Shown here in pieces: positions 44,101 through 55,609 of a DNA stretch of 64,000 nucleotides; within the stretch, counting starts at the first letter, position 1, and each line of letters opens with the position of its first letter. This DNA comes from Salipiger sp. IMCC34102. Lineage in GTDB: Bacteria > Pseudomonadota > Alphaproteobacteria > Rhodobacterales > Rhodobacteraceae. The notes under the pieces are model-generated. The model was not told where the DNA came from and ran no database searches. It was given only the letters and a program-made list of their open reading frames with translations. The stretch lies in NCBI RefSeq assembly GCF_004145405.1, contig NZ_SELQ01000005.1:1-64000 (forward strand), given 5' to 3'. The position numbers and the translations under genes were made by a program.

Positions 44101-46321
44101 CGCCAAGATCACGGCCCACCCCCACAAGGCCGTCGTCACCAGGGCCGATTTCCTGCAAAGCGATCCGCCCGAACCGCAGCCGCTCGACGGCGACCTTGCC
44201 GGACCCGGCCGCTACGTGAACCGCGAGCTGTCCTGGATCGGCTTCAACATGCGGGTCCTCGAAGAGGCCGAGAATCCGCGCGTGCCCCTGCTGGAGCGGC
44301 TGCGGTTCCTGTCGATCTCGGCCACCAACCTCGACGAGTTCTACACCGTCCGCGTCGCGGGGCTGCGAGAGCTGGCCCAGGCGGGCAACACCGCCCCGGG
44401 CATCGACGGGCTTCCGCCGGCCGAACAGCTGCGCCTGATCGACCAGAGCGCACGCGAGCTGATGACCCGCCAGCAGGACGTGCTCGGCCAGCTTACGGAG
44501 CTGATGAGTGCCGCCGGGATCGACCTGCTGACCCGCGACGAGCTGACGGAGGCCGACCACGCCTACCTCGAGGACTTCTTCCTCGACCAGGTCTTCCCGG
44601 TCCTCTCTCCGCTGGCGATCGACCCCGCGCACCCCTTTCCCTTCCTGCCCAACGAAGGGTTTGCCCTGGCCTTGCAACTGGAGCGCGCGAACGACAAGCG
44701 CGCGCTGCAGGCGCTGCTGCCGGTGCCCGCCCAGATCATCCGCTTCGTGCGCCTGCCGGGTGACACGTTGCGCTTCATCCCGCTCGAGGAGCTGCTGCTC
44801 CAATTCGTCGGGCGGCTCTATCCCGGCTACAAGATCAAGGGGCACTGCGCCTTCAAGATCCTGCGCGACAGCGACCTCGAACTGGAAGAAGAGGCCGAAG
44901 ACCTGGTGCGCGAGTTCGAGACCGCGCTGAAGCGCCGCCGCCGGGGCGAAGTGGTGCAGCTCAAGATCTCGGACAACGCGCCCGAGGGGCTGCGCCGCCT
45001 CATCATGCAGGCGCTGCCCGTGACCGACGCAGAGGTCGTGGACGTGACGGGCCTCATCGGCATCGCCGACCTCAAGGAGCTGGTGCTGGACGACCGGCCC
45101 GATCTTCTGTGGACGCCCTACACCCCGCGCGTGCCCGAACGGGTGCAGGACCACGACGGCGACATGTTCGCGGCGATCCGCCAGAAGGACATGCTGCTGC
45201 ACCATCCCTACGAGACCTTCGACATGGTGATCCGCCTGCTGGTACAGGCCGCGCGGGACCCCGACGTGGTGGCGATCAAGCAGACGCTCTACCGCACCTC
45301 CAAGCGCTCGCCCATCGTCGAGGCGCTGTGCGAGGCCGCCGAGGACGGCAAATCCGTGACCGCCTTGGTCGAGCTGAAGGCCCGTTTCGACGAGGCCGCC
45401 AACATCCGTCAGTCCCGGCGTCTGGAACGGGCGGGCGCGCATGTGGTCTACGGGTTCCTCAACCTCAAGACCCACGCCAAGATCACCTCGATCGTGCGGC
45501 GCGAGGGCGACAAGCTGGTGACCTACTCGCACTTCGGCACCGGCAACTACCATCCGATCACGGCACGGATCTACACCGACCTGTCGTTCTTCACCTGCGA
45601 CGCGCGTCTGGGCCGCGACACGACCAAGGTCTTCAATTACCTCTCGGGCTACGCCCAACCCGAGGCGCTGGAGAATCTTTCCATCGCGCCGATGACGCTG
45701 AAATCGACCCTGCTGGACCGGATCGCGGAAGAAGCCGAGTTCGCCCGCGCGGGCAAGCCCGCCACCATCTGGGCCAAGATGAACAGCCTGATCGAGACGG
45801 ACGTGATCGACGCGCTCTACGCCGCCAGTCAGGCGGGCGTGCGGATCGAGCTGGTGGTCCGCGGCATCTGCGGATTGCGCCCCGGCGTCACCGGCCTGTC
45901 CGAGAATATCCGTGTGAAATCCATCGTCGGACGGTTCCTGGAACATTCCCGCGTCGTCTGTTTCGGCGGCGGCCAGGCGCTGCCCAACAAGAAGGCACGG
46001 GTCTACATCAGCTCCGCGGACTGGATGGGCCGCAACCTCAACCGCCGGGTCGAGACGCTGGTCGAGATCACAAACAACACCGTCAAGGCGCAGATCGTCA
46101 GCCAGATCATGGCCGCGAACCTTGCGGACGTGGCGCAAAGCTGGGTGATGCAGCCCGACGGGACCTTCCTGCGTGCCGAGGTGCCGGAAGGCGAGTTCGC
46201 CTTCTCCTGCCACCGCTTCTTCATGGAAAACCCCTCGCTCTCCGGGCGCGGGACCGCGGGGGCCTCCGACGTGCCGCAACTCACCCATACCGACGAAGAC
46301 GCACAGGCCAGCCCGCGTTGA
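44090..46321 (+). CDS. ppk1: Polyphosphate kinase 1
   Basis: The 743-aa enzyme makes polyphosphate from ATP, reversibly. The N-terminal domain begins RYVNRELSWIGFNMRVLEEA and SISATNLDEFYTVRVAGLRE; the head domain has ADHAYLEDFFLDQVFPVLSP. The catalytic HKD-like core includes LKTHAKITSIVRREGDKLVT (phospho-His near residue 461), THFGTGNYHP-type YSHFGTGNYHPITARIYTDL and RGICGLRPGV. It starts within the last 11 bases of hdaA, so translation is coupled, and is followed by ppx. Confidence 0.97.
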   Translation: MTDNAKITAHPHKAVVTRADFLQSDPPEPQPLDGDLAGPGRYVNRELSWIGFNMRVLEEAENPRVPLLERLRFLSISATNLDEFYTVRVAGLRELAQAGNTAPGIDGLPPAEQLRLIDQSARELMTRQQDVLGQLTELMSAAGIDLLTRDELTEADHAYLEDFFLDQVFPVLSPLAIDPAHPFPFLPNEGFALALQLERANDKRALQALLPVPAQIIRFVRLPGDTLRFIPLEELLLQFVGRLYPGYKIKGHCAFKILRDSDLELEEEAEDLVREFETALKRRRRGEVVQLKISDNAPEGLRRLIMQALPVTDAEVVDVTGLIGIADLKELVLDDRPDLLWTPYTPRVPERVQDHDGDMFAAIRQKDMLLHHPYETFDMVIRLLVQAARDPDVVAIKQTLYRTSKRSPIVEALCEAAEDGKSVTALVELKARFDEAANIRQSRRLERAGAHVVYGFLNLKTHAKITSIVRREGDKLVTYSHFGTGNYHPITARIYTDLSFFTCDARLGRDTTKVFNYLSGYAQPEALENLSIAPMTLKSTLLDRIAEEAEFARAGKPATIWAKMNSLIETDVIDALYAASQAGVRIELVVRGICGLRPGVTGLSENIRVKSIVGRFLEHSRVVCFGGGQALPNKKARVYISSADWMGRNLNRRVETLVEITNNTVKAQIVSQIMAANLADVAQSWVMQPDGTFLRAEVPEGEFAFSCHRFFMENPSLSGRGTAGASDVPQLTHTDEDAQASPR

Positions 46322-46374
46322 TCCGCGAACAGACCCGCGCCGCCCGTGTCGCGCCCCCTGCCAGGAGACCACCC

Positions 46375-47949
46375 ATGACCGATACCGACAGCACCATCGA
46401 CTGGGGGCCCTTCGGCCGGCCGCTCTTCGACGACGCGGCGATGCAGGATCTCAAGCGCGTGGGCGTCCTGGACGTGGGGTCGAACTCGGTCCGGCTGGTC
46501 GTCTTCGACGGCGCGGCCCGGTCGCCCGCCTACTTCTACAACGAGAAGGTCATGTGCGCGCTGGGCGCCGGCCTGTCCGAGACGGGACGCCTGAACCCGC
46601 AAGGACGCGCCCGTGCGGTGAACGCGATCCGCCGCTTCGCGGCCCTGGCGCAGGGCATGGGCTGCGGCCCGCTCACCGCCGTCGCCACCGCGGCGGTGCG
46701 CGAGGCCGAGGACGGGCCCGACTTCCGGGCCGAGATCGAGCGCGAGACCGGCATCAAGCTTTGGGTCATCGACGGCGAGGAAGAAGCCCGTCTTTCGGCC
46801 CAGGGGGTCCTGCTGGGCTGGCCCGGCAGCTACGGTCTGGTCTGCGACATCGGCGGATCGTCGATGGAACTGGCGGACCTGGCCGAAGGACGCGTGGGCC
46901 GCCGCGTGACCTCGGCCTTGGGTCCGCTCAAGCTCAAGGAGATCAAGGGCGGGAAGAAGGGCCTGAAGGCCCACGTGAAGGAGACAGTCGCGCGGCTTCA
47001 CGACCAGATGGGCAATCCCACGGGCATGCGCCTTTTCCTGGTCGGCGGAAGCTGGCGGGCCATCGCGCGGGTCGACATGGAACGCCGCGGCTACCCGCTG
47101 ACGGTGCTGCACGAATACCGCATGACCGCGCGACGGATCGGCCAGACGGCGGACTACATCGCCGATTCGGACCTGACCGAGCTGCGGGGCCGGTGCTCGA
47201 TCTCGGACAGCCGCATGTCGCTGGTACCCTATGCCGTGCCCGTACTGAAAGAACTGATCCGCGTCTTCAAACCCAAGGACGTGGCCGTTTCCGCCTACGG
47301 GATCCGCGAGGGGATGCTCTACGAGCAGATGCCGCGCGAGCTGCGCGAGCGCGACCCGCTGATCGAGGCCTGCCGCTTCGCCGAGGCCAAGGACGCCCGC
47401 CTCCCCGGCTTCGGACGACTGCTCTATGATTTCGTCAAACCGCTCTTTCCCCGGGCGAACTGGCAGCGGCTTCGGATCATCAAGGCTGCCTGCCTGCTGC
47501 ATGACGTAAGCTGGCGCGCGCATCCCGACTACCGGGCGGAGATCACCTTCGACAACGCCACCCGCGCCAACCTGGGCGGATTGAAACATTACGAACGGGT
47601 TCTGCTGGGGCTGGCGCTGATGAAACGCTACTCGGGCAAGACGCCTGACGGACGTTTCGCGCCGCTTTTCGAGCTTCTGGACGCGGCCCAGATGCGCGAG
47701 GCCGACATCCTGGGCCGGGCGATGCGGTTCGGTGCGATGCTCTGGCTAGACGGCGATCGTCAGCCGGGCAGTTTCACCTGGAGCCCGAAGAACAAGGAGC
47801 TGAAACTGACGCTGGACGAGGATGCCCGCCCGCTCTTCGGCGAGGTGGCCGAGGCGCGGTTGAACGCGCTGGCGCAGGCGATGGACGCCAGCGTCAGCGT
47901 GAAGTTCAAACCTCAGAGCTCGACGTCGTCTTCCACGGGCGGCGCATAA
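46375..47949 (+). CDS. ppx: Exopolyphosphatase (Ppx/GppA family)
   Basis: The 524-aa enzyme releases phosphate from polyphosphate ends or acts on pppGpp. AGGAG precedes ATG 46375. The ASKHA ATPase-fold blocks are RVGVLDVGSNSVRLVVFDG, AVATAAVREAEDGPDF, WVIDGEEEARLSAQGVLLG and GLVCDIGGSSMELADL. An HD-like C-terminal domain follows (AACLLHDVSWRAHPDYRAEI). Paired with ppk1 it sets polyphosphate level. Its last 37 bases overlap a convergent small gene. Confidence 0.93.
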   Translation: MTDTDSTIDWGPFGRPLFDDAAMQDLKRVGVLDVGSNSVRLVVFDGAARSPAYFYNEKVMCALGAGLSETGRLNPQGRARAVNAIRRFAALAQGMGCGPLTAVATAAVREAEDGPDFRAEIERETGIKLWVIDGEEEARLSAQGVLLGWPGSYGLVCDIGGSSMELADLAEGRVGRRVTSALGPLKLKEIKGGKKGLKAHVKETVARLHDQMGNPTGMRLFLVGGSWRAIARVDMERRGYPLTVLHEYRMTARRIGQTADYIADSDLTELRGRCSISDSRMSLVPYAVPVLKELIRVFKPKDVAVSAYGIREGMLYEQMPRELRERDPLIEACRFAEAKDARLPGFGRLLYDFVKPLFPRANWQRLRIIKAACLLHDVSWRAHPDYRAEITFDNATRANLGGLKHYERVLLGLALMKRYSGKTPDGRFAPLFELLDAAQMREADILGRAMRFGAMLWLDGDRQPGSFTWSPKNKELKLTLDEDARPLFGEVAEARLNALAQAMDASVSVKFKPQSSTSSSTGGA

Positions 47950-48269
47950 GGCGGCGCGGTCGGCGCACGGCGGATGACGATGTCGCCGTTGGGCAGAATC
48001 TCCGGCGGCAGGTAATTGCCGATGTCGTCGATGTTGGCCATGATCTCCGCCAGCGCGGGACCCATCTCTTCGCGCAGCATCCGCATGGCGGGGCCCACGT
48101 CCTGTGCGAGGTCCTGCAATTCGCGGATCGCGGGAGAGGCTTCGTTCAAAAGCCCGCGCAGCAGCAGCTTGGCCCCCTCTTCCATCAGGTCACGGCCCCG
48201 TTCCTCTTCCTGCGCGGTGGCAGGAACGGCGGCGAGGGCAAGGCTGGCGGCGAGGACGATCTGTTTCAT
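47913..48269 (-). CDS. Small exported protein of unknown function
   Basis: The 118-aa protein has a clear signal peptide (KQIVLAASLALAAVPATAQE). A helical Glu/Leu-rich middle (DLMEEGAKLLLRGLLNEASP; LQDLAQDVGPAMRMLREEMG) and a Pro-rich end (EILPNGDIVIRRAPTAPPYA) follow. It should be periplasmic. No catalytic motif is seen. It converges with ppx, sharing 37 bases. Confidence 0.8.
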   Translation of the reverse strand: MKQIVLAASLALAAVPATAQEEERGRDLMEEGAKLLLRGLLNEASPAIRELQDLAQDVGPAMRMLREEMGPALAEIMANIDDIGNYLPPEILPNGDIVIRRAPTAPPYAPPVEDDVEL

Positions 48270-48304
48270 GCGCCTTCAGATAGGCCGCCCGCGAGGATTT
48301 GCAA

Positions 48305-48985
48305 TCAGGCGCGCGCGGCGGCGATCTGCTCCCAGGCGCGGTTGATCGCCACCAGGCGCTTTTCGGCCAGGCGCACCGCCTCTTCGGGCACGCCGCGGGC
48401 GATCATCCGGTCGGGGTGCGTCTCGCGCACCTGGTCGCGCCAGGACTTGCGGATTTCGTCCAGCGGCGCATCCTCGGCCACGCCCAGCACGTCGTAGGGG
48501 TCGCGGTCGGTGTCGGGGACGAACTGCGCCCGGATCCGTGCGAAGCGGCGTTCGTCGAAACCGAAGATCTCGGCCACGCGCGCGAGGAAGGCATCCTCCG
48601 CCGCGTGATAGGTGCCGTCGGCCACGGCGATGTGGAAGAGCCCCTCCATCAGGTCGCAGAGCGTGCCGGGATCGCGGTTGAACATCGCCGCGATCTTGGC
48701 GGCATAGGCCTCGAACCCGGCGATATCGGTCCGCGCGAGGTTGAAGAGCCGCGCGGCCTGGGATTCCTGGTCGGGGGGAATGTGAAAGACCTGCCGGAAG
48801 GCCGCGACCTCGTTGCGGGTGACCTGACCGTCGGCCTTGGCCATCTTGGCCCCCAGCGCGATCACCGCGATGGTGAAGGCCACCGACCGGTCGGGCGGCG
48901 TGCGCAGGTAATCGAAGACGGCCGACAGCGGCTCTCCGGCGCGGAGGGCTGCGATGGCGTCGGCGATGCGGGTCCAGATCGACAT
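48305..48985 (-). CDS. TerB-DnaJ (DjlA-like) co-chaperone
   Basis: The 226-aa protein has a TerB-like helical domain (residues about 30-145, KMAKADGQVTRNEVAAFRQV; LFHIAVADGTYHAAEDAFLA). A C-terminal J-domain follows (about 163-225, DPYDVLGVAEDAPLDEIRKS; WRDQVRETHPDRMIARGVPE) with the HPD that activates Hsp70. This is the DjlA layout without the N-terminal membrane anchor of E. coli DjlA. It probably acts with DnaK. It lies 35 bases beyond the small exported gene's start, same strand. Confidence 0.9.
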   Translation of the reverse strand: MSIWTRIADAIAALRAGEPLSAVFDYLRTPPDRSVAFTIAVIALGAKMAKADGQVTRNEVAAFRQVFHIPPDQESQAARLFNLARTDIAGFEAYAAKIAAMFNRDPGTLCDLMEGLFHIAVADGTYHAAEDAFLARVAEIFGFDERRFARIRAQFVPDTDRDPYDVLGVAEDAPLDEIRKSWRDQVRETHPDRMIARGVPEEAVRLAEKRLVAINRAWEQIAAARA

Positions 48986-49220
48986 GGGCGCAACCTAGAG
49001 GATTCGGTGGCGGAGGATAAGGACGAACGGACCCGCGCATCGGCGGATTTCCGGGCATTTTATACCGCGGCGTCTGGGCCTCGGAGTCGGCGGGCGCGGG
49101 CGATCCTCGGCAACCGTGGCGCGCTCGGGCACGTGTCACTGCCGCAGTCTGAGCCGTGGTTCCCGGCGAGGGCTCGGTTTCAGCGCGTTTCGGTCGCGGG
49201 GGTCGACCCTGCGGGTCGAT

Positions 49221-49252
49221 GCCTCCGGCGGGAGTTTATCTGGCCAGATGAA
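49221..49252 (+). repeat. Dispersed intergenic repeat, TTTAT...CCAGATGAA type
   Basis: It reads CCTCCGGCGGGAGTTTATC then TGGCCAGATGAA, in the 290-base gap between the DjlA-like gene and the mutase gene. This is the cleanest of the four copies. Confidence 0.8.
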
Positions 49253-49275
49253 AAGGCGGCGGCGCGGCCCGGGGG

Positions 49276-51402
<2,127 letters not shown>

Positions 51403-51566
51403 GATGCCCTCTCCCTCGCTTGCCCCTTCATGCCGCGCCGCCGCGCAAAGGTCAAAAGGGGATCGCTATCATTGTGACGCAAGCGCGTGCATTCGCGAAA
51501 CAATGCTGCGCCGACGAAGACGTGAGCCATCTTCGCAAACGCGCCCCGCACGCCTATATCAAACCC

Positions 51567-52046
51567 ATGGACATGACACGATTGATCGCCGCGACGTTGG
51601 CTCTTGCACTCTCCACCACCGCGCTCGCGGCGCAGGACGAGACACCCGAAGCCGTCACCGCCTGGCTCGAAAGCCCGGAGACGCCGATCGACGCGGCCAC
51701 GGTCGCGCTGGACGACTTCGTCTGGATCGCCCGGTCCGTCGTGGTCTTCGCCGATTCCCCCAACGATCCCGCCTTCGCCTCGCAGATGGAGCTTCTGGCC
51801 GAACGCTCGGACGAACTCGCAATGCGTGACGTGGTGGTGATCTTCGACACGGCGCCGCAGGACCCTTCCCCGCTGCGCACCCGGTTGCGCCCGCGCGGCT
51901 TCATGATGACGCTGATCGGCAAGGACGACCAGGTGAAGCTGCGCAAGCCGCGGCCCTACGACGTGCGCGAGCTGTCGCGTTCCATCGACAAGATGCCCAT
52001 GCGCCAGCGCGAGATCGCGGAACGTCGCGGTGCGACCGGCGACTAG
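51567..52046 (+). CDS. DUF4174-family exported protein
   Basis: The 159-aa protein starts at ATG 51567 with a signal peptide (RLIAATLALALSTTALAAQD). The domain FVWIARSVVVFADSPNDPAF, MRDVVVIFDTAPQDPSPLRT and FMMTLIGKDDQVKLRKPRPY is the thioredoxin-like DUF4174 fold without catalytic Cys. The family is periplasmic and of unknown function. It is divergent from the mutase gene (165-base gap). Confidence 0.85.
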   Translation: MDMTRLIAATLALALSTTALAAQDETPEAVTAWLESPETPIDAATVALDDFVWIARSVVVFADSPNDPAFASQMELLAERSDELAMRDVVVIFDTAPQDPSPLRTRLRPRGFMMTLIGKDDQVKLRKPRPYDVRELSRSIDKMPMRQREIAERRGATGD

Positions 52047-52057
52047 GGGGCCGCGGA

Positions 52058-52450
52058 TCACGCGTCGGGCGTGCGGGGCATCCGGCGCGCGGCGCTGCGC
52101 ACGGCGATCCACGCCAGCGCCATCAGGATCGCCAGCACCAGGCCCAGCACCAGCACGGGGCTGATGGGAACGCTGACCAGGATTCGGCCGATCACGAAAA
52201 GCGCGAGGTAGACCGCCAACCCGCCGAAGGTGAAGGTCGGCACGGGCGACAAATGCACCCCCGAGGCGCGCACCACCCCCCAGAAGACGATCACGCAGAT
52301 CATCGGCACGGTGATCGCGCGGCGCGGCAGGCGCGTGGCCCAGGACACGTCGTCCCCGGGGACCATCACGCTCAGAAGGCCCAGGCCCGCGATGACCGCG
52401 ATGACGCAGGCCGCGAACCAGATCAGCAGCAGGGATCCGAAGCGGGTCAC
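52058..52450 (-). CDS. Small integral membrane protein of unknown function
   Basis: The 130-aa protein has four hydrophobic helices (LLIWFAACVIAVIAGLGLLS; AITVPMICVIVFWGVVRASG; FGGLAVYLALFVIGRILV; VLVLGLVLAILMALAWIAVR) and a short basic tail. Its ATG overlaps the pccA stop by four bases (ATGA), so it is coupled to pccA. No family is recognised. Confidence 0.75.
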   Translation of the reverse strand: MTRFGSLLLIWFAACVIAVIAGLGLLSVMVPGDDVSWATRLPRRAITVPMICVIVFWGVVRASGVHLSPVPTFTFGGLAVYLALFVIGRILVSVPISPVLVLGLVLAILMALAWIAVRSAARRMPRTPDA

Positions 52451-54444
52451 TCGAACTCCATGATGACGTCGTCGACCGCCAGGCTGTCACCCGCACTGGC
52501 GTTGATCTTGGTGACCACGCCCTTGCGGGTCGCGCGCAGGATGTTTTCCATCTTCATGGCCTCGACGGTGCAGAGCGGCTGGCCTTCCTGCACCTCCTCC
52601 CCTTCGGAGACCTCGACGCTCACGATCAGGCCGGGCATCGGGCAAAGCAGCAGCCTGGAGGTATCCGCAGCTTCCTTCTGCGGCATCAGCCGGGCCAGCT
52701 CGGCCTGCCGCGGGGTGCGCACGTGGGCTCGCAGGTCGGCGCCGCGGTGGCGCACCCGGAATCCGCCCGAGATCTTCGCCACCTTCAACACCAGCGGGCT
52801 GCCGTCGACCTTGAGCACCGCGAGGGGCTGCCCGGGGGTCCAATCGCTTTCCACCCGATAGGTGCGACCGTCGAGGGTGACGCTCGCCCCGCCCCGGTCG
52901 GCCTCGATCCTGGCGTCGAACTCCACGTCCTGCAGCGCCACGTTCCAGTCCGTGCCCACGGTGCGTTCGTGATTGTCCATCCGCCCCGTGATCCGCGTGC
53001 GCCGGATCTCCGATATCCGGTGCATCGCCGCGAGCGCCGCCGCGATGCGACGCAAGGTCTCCCCGCCCAGTGCCACGCCGTCGAAGCCCTCGGGGAACTC
53101 CTCCTCGATGAAGGCGGTGGTCATCTCGCCCGCGACGAACTTCGGATGATCCATCACCGCCGAGAGGAACGGCAGGTTATGACCGATCCCCTCGATCTCG
53201 AACCGGTCGAGGGCCAACCGCATCTCCTCGATCGCGGCCGCGCGCGTGGGCGCCCAGGTGCAGAGCTTCGCGATCATCGGGTCGTAGAACATGCTGATCT
53301 CGCCCCCGTCGAAGACGCCGGTGTCGTTGCGCACGGCGCGCTCGGCCTCGGCCACCTCCTGCGGGGGGCGGTAGCGGGTCAGCCGCCCGATGGAGGGCAG
53401 GAAGTTGCGATAGGGATCCTCGGCATAGAGGCGGCTTTCGATGGCCCAGCCGTCGATGGTCAGGCCGGACTGCGCGAAGCCCAGCTTCTCGCCCGCGGCT
53501 ACCCGGATCATCTGTTCGACCAGGTCGATGCCGGTGATCAGCTCCGTCACCGGGTGTTCGACCTGCAGGCGGGTGTTCATCTCCAGGAAATAGAAGTTGC
53601 GGTCGCCGTCGACGATGAACTCCACCGTGCCCGCGCTGGTGTAATCGACCGCCTTCGCCAGCGCCACGGCCTGCGCCCCCATCGCGGCGCGGGTCTCTTC
53701 GTCCAGGAACGGGCTCGGCGCCTCCTCGATGACCTTCTGGTTGCGGCGCTGGATCGAACATTCGCGCTCGTGCAGGTAGACCGCGTTGCCGTGGCCGTCG
53801 GCGAGGACCTGGATCTCGATATGACGCGGCTGGGTGACGAATTTCTCGATGAAGATGCGATCGTCGCCGAAGCTGTTCGCGGCCTCGTTCTTGGACGACT
53901 GGAAGCCCTCGCGTGCCCCGTCGTCGTCCCAGGCGATCCGCATCCCCTTGCCGCCGCCGCCGGCGCTCGCCTTGATCATCACCGGGTAGCCGATCTCGCG
54001 GCTGATCTTCACCGCCTCCTCGGCATCCGCGATCAGGCCCATGTGCCCGGGCACCGTGCTGACCCCCGCCTCTCCCGCCAGCTTCTTGGAGGTGATCTTG
54101 TCGCCCATCGCCTCGATCGCCCCCACGGGCGGACCGATGAAGGCGACCCCCTCGGCCTTCAGCGCCTCGGCGAACTTCGGGTTCTCCGACAGGAAACCGT
54201 AGCCCGGGTGGACCGCCTCGGCCCCGGTCTGGCGGACGGCCTCCATGATCTTGTCGATCACGATGTAGGACTGGTTGGCCGGGCTCGGGCCGATATGGAC
54301 CGCCTCGTCGGCCATCTTGACATGCAGCGCGCCTGCATCCGCGTCCGAGTAGACGGCAACAGTGGCGATCCCCATGCGCCGCGCGGTCTTGATGACCCGG
54401 CAGGCGATCTCGCCGCGGTTGGCGATCAGGATTTTCTTGAACAT
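52447..54444 (-). CDS. pccA: Propionyl-CoA carboxylase, biotin-carboxylase/carrier (α) subunit
   Basis: The 665-aa subunit carboxylates its own biotin with ATP and bicarbonate. The N-terminal biotin-carboxylase domain (residues 1 to about 450) shows KKILIANRGEIACRVIKTAR, VHPGYGFLSENPKFAEALKA, MIKASAGGGGKGMRIAWDDD and FLEMNTRLQVEHPVTELITG. A linking BT region follows, and the C-terminal biotin carrier has the modified Lys in TVEAMKMENILRATR (about 631). The paired transferase subunit PccB is encoded at 56007. Its stop overlaps the membrane-protein gene. A weak hairpin (54468-54486) separates it from the lipoprotein gene. Confidence 0.96.
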   Translation of the reverse strand: MFKKILIANRGEIACRVIKTARRMGIATVAVYSDADAGALHVKMADEAVHIGPSPANQSYIVIDKIMEAVRQTGAEAVHPGYGFLSENPKFAEALKAEGVAFIGPPVGAIEAMGDKITSKKLAGEAGVSTVPGHMGLIADAEEAVKISREIGYPVMIKASAGGGGKGMRIAWDDDGAREGFQSSKNEAANSFGDDRIFIEKFVTQPRHIEIQVLADGHGNAVYLHERECSIQRRNQKVIEEAPSPFLDEETRAAMGAQAVALAKAVDYTSAGTVEFIVDGDRNFYFLEMNTRLQVEHPVTELITGIDLVEQMIRVAAGEKLGFAQSGLTIDGWAIESRLYAEDPYRNFLPSIGRLTRYRPPQEVAEAERAVRNDTGVFDGGEISMFYDPMIAKLCTWAPTRAAAIEEMRLALDRFEIEGIGHNLPFLSAVMDHPKFVAGEMTTAFIEEEFPEGFDGVALGGETLRRIAAALAAMHRISEIRRTRITGRMDNHERTVGTDWNVALQDVEFDARIEADRGGASVTLDGRTYRVESDWTPGQPLAVLKVDGSPLVLKVAKISGGFRVRHRGADLRAHVRTPRQAELARLMPQKEAADTSRLLLCPMPGLIVSVEVSEGEEVQEGQPLCTVEAMKMENILRATRKGVVTKINASAGDSLAVDDVIMEFE

Positions 54445-54467
54445 CAGGCGGGTCCCCTAAAACGCGA

Positions 54468-54486
54468 AACCGCCGCCAGGGCGGTT
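54468..54486 (-). terminator. Small hairpin between lipoprotein gene and pccA
   Basis: The arms AACCGCC and GGCGGTT close a 5-base loop; on the minus strand CGCGTTTTAG follows. It lies between the end of the lipoprotein gene (54539) and the pccA start (54444), so it may stop or reduce readthrough. Confidence 0.5.
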
Positions 54487-54538
54487 GCCCCGGCGACGGT
54501 TCCAATGGTGTGAATGCCCCCGAAGGGAGGCAATCCGC

Positions 54539-54763
54539 TTAGCGGCTGCGGCGGGCGAGACCCACGTCGTCGGCCAGCGCGCCGGCAACGGCGCCGCCGA
54601 GTGCCGCGGTCGCGGTGTCGCGATCGTCGCCGCCCAGAGCGGCGGAACCTGCCGCGCCGATGCCGGCGCCGACGAGCGCACGCTCGCCGTCGGTGTCGAT
54701 GTTGTCGCAGCCAGCAACGCCGAGGACGGCGATGAGGGCCAGTGCGGATGTGGTCTTGAACAT
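54539..54763 (-). CDS. Small lipoprotein with glycine-zipper pattern
   Basis: The 74-aa protein has a lipoprotein signal (ALALIAVLGVAGCDNIDTDG, lipobox VAGC). A Gly/Ala-rich segment follows (VGAGIGAAGSAALGGDD; ATAALGGAVAGALADDVG) that resembles glycine-zipper outer-membrane lipoproteins of the OsmB/17-kDa type. Its function is unknown. It sits just upstream of pccA on the same strand. Confidence 0.82.
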   Translation of the reverse strand: MFKTTSALALIAVLGVAGCDNIDTDGERALVGAGIGAAGSAALGGDDRDTATAALGGAVAGALADDVGLARRSR

Positions 54764-54893
54764 TGTACTGTGCCTTTCGTTACGTTCCAGATGCGCGCAA
54801 ACTTGCTCGCCAGCCGGGCGAACTCAAGCCCGATTGACAAGCAAAGGCGCGAACCCGCCGATTTGTTCCGAATATCTGCGGCCTTGCGTGTGG

Positions 54894-55238
54894 TCATGCG
54901 AAGACATCCGGGAAACTCACGCGCGCGCGCGCCTCGTCGATGCGCAAGAGCGCGTCGTAGCTTTCGGGATCGAAGGGGTCCTCGGCCGCCACGACCTCGC
55001 GCCCGAACAGCCAGCTCAACCGCCCCGCGTCCAGGTTGCCGCGCACGAAGGGCTCCGGCCCGAAATGATCCCACAGCGCCTGCAGGAACCCCTCGTCGGC
55101 GCGCCGGTCGGGGGGCCTGCGGTCGGCGAAGCGTTCGCGCGCGCGCAAGGGCGTGGCCCCGTCCTTGTGAGCGCGCCGGATCACGAACTGGTAGTCCGTC
55201 CCCGGCAGGCGTCCGGGGAACCCGCGGTGCTTCTCCAT
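54894..55238 (-). CDS. Unknown 114-aa protein in the pcc block
   Basis: ATG at 55238 overlaps the preceding stop by one base (TGATG), so it is translationally coupled to that gene. The product starts MEKHRGFPGRLPGTDYQFVI and continues HKDGATPLRARERFADRRPP, then WDHFGPEPFVRGNLDAGRLS and FDPESYDALLRIDEARARVS. It is soluble with no recognised domain. It is one of a run of small genes between pccA and pccB, a layout I associate with Rhodobacteraceae. Confidence 0.75.
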   Translation of the reverse strand: MEKHRGFPGRLPGTDYQFVIRRAHKDGATPLRARERFADRRPPDRRADEGFLQALWDHFGPEPFVRGNLDAGRLSWLFGREVVAAEDPFDPESYDALLRIDEARARVSFPDVFA

Positions 55239-55609
55239 CAAAGATCCTCCCAGCGGCACTCGTCGCCGTCTAGGCGGAAGGGCTGGAAATACTGCACGAC
55301 GTTCGGATCGTAGATCCCGAACTCCGTCGGCTGGTCCGAGACCGACAGGACCACCTGCGCGCTGGTCCACGCCTGCTGCTCCAGCGCCGGTCGCACCAGC
55401 CCCTGGCAAAGCCACATCAGATCGTCCGCCACCTCCGCGAAGGTCAGCCCGTCCTCGCCAGACAGGGCGGGAGAGACGAACCGGAACCGCGCGATCCCCG
55501 CCTCCTCCTCCAGCATCACGTCCGCAAGCGCGATCTCCAGCCCCGAGGGCACCGAGATCGGCTGCAACTCCTGCGCCGCCACCGGAGAGGCCCAAAGGGC
55601 CGCCGTCAG
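55238..55609 (-). CDS. Exported protein, probable DUF6497 family, start uncertain
   Basis: The frame encodes a signal-like stretch (LTAALWASPVAAQELQPIS) and a compact domain: PSGLEIALADVMLEEEAGIA, RFRFVSPALSGEDG, DLMWLCQGLVRPALEQQ, DQPTEFGIYDPNVVQYFQPF and RLDGDECRWEDL. The two Cys may form a disulfide in the periplasm. No ATG, GTG or TTG lies directly before the signal; the coordinate used is a CTG, and an in-frame GTG about 100 bases upstream is the alternative. The gene overlaps the preceding one and its stop overlaps the next start. Confidence 0.65.
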   Translation of the reverse strand: MTAALWASPVAAQELQPISVPSGLEIALADVMLEEEAGIARFRFVSPALSGEDGLTFAEVADDLMWLCQGLVRPALEQQAWTSAQVVLSVSDQPTEFGIYDPNVVQYFQPFRLDGDECRWEDL

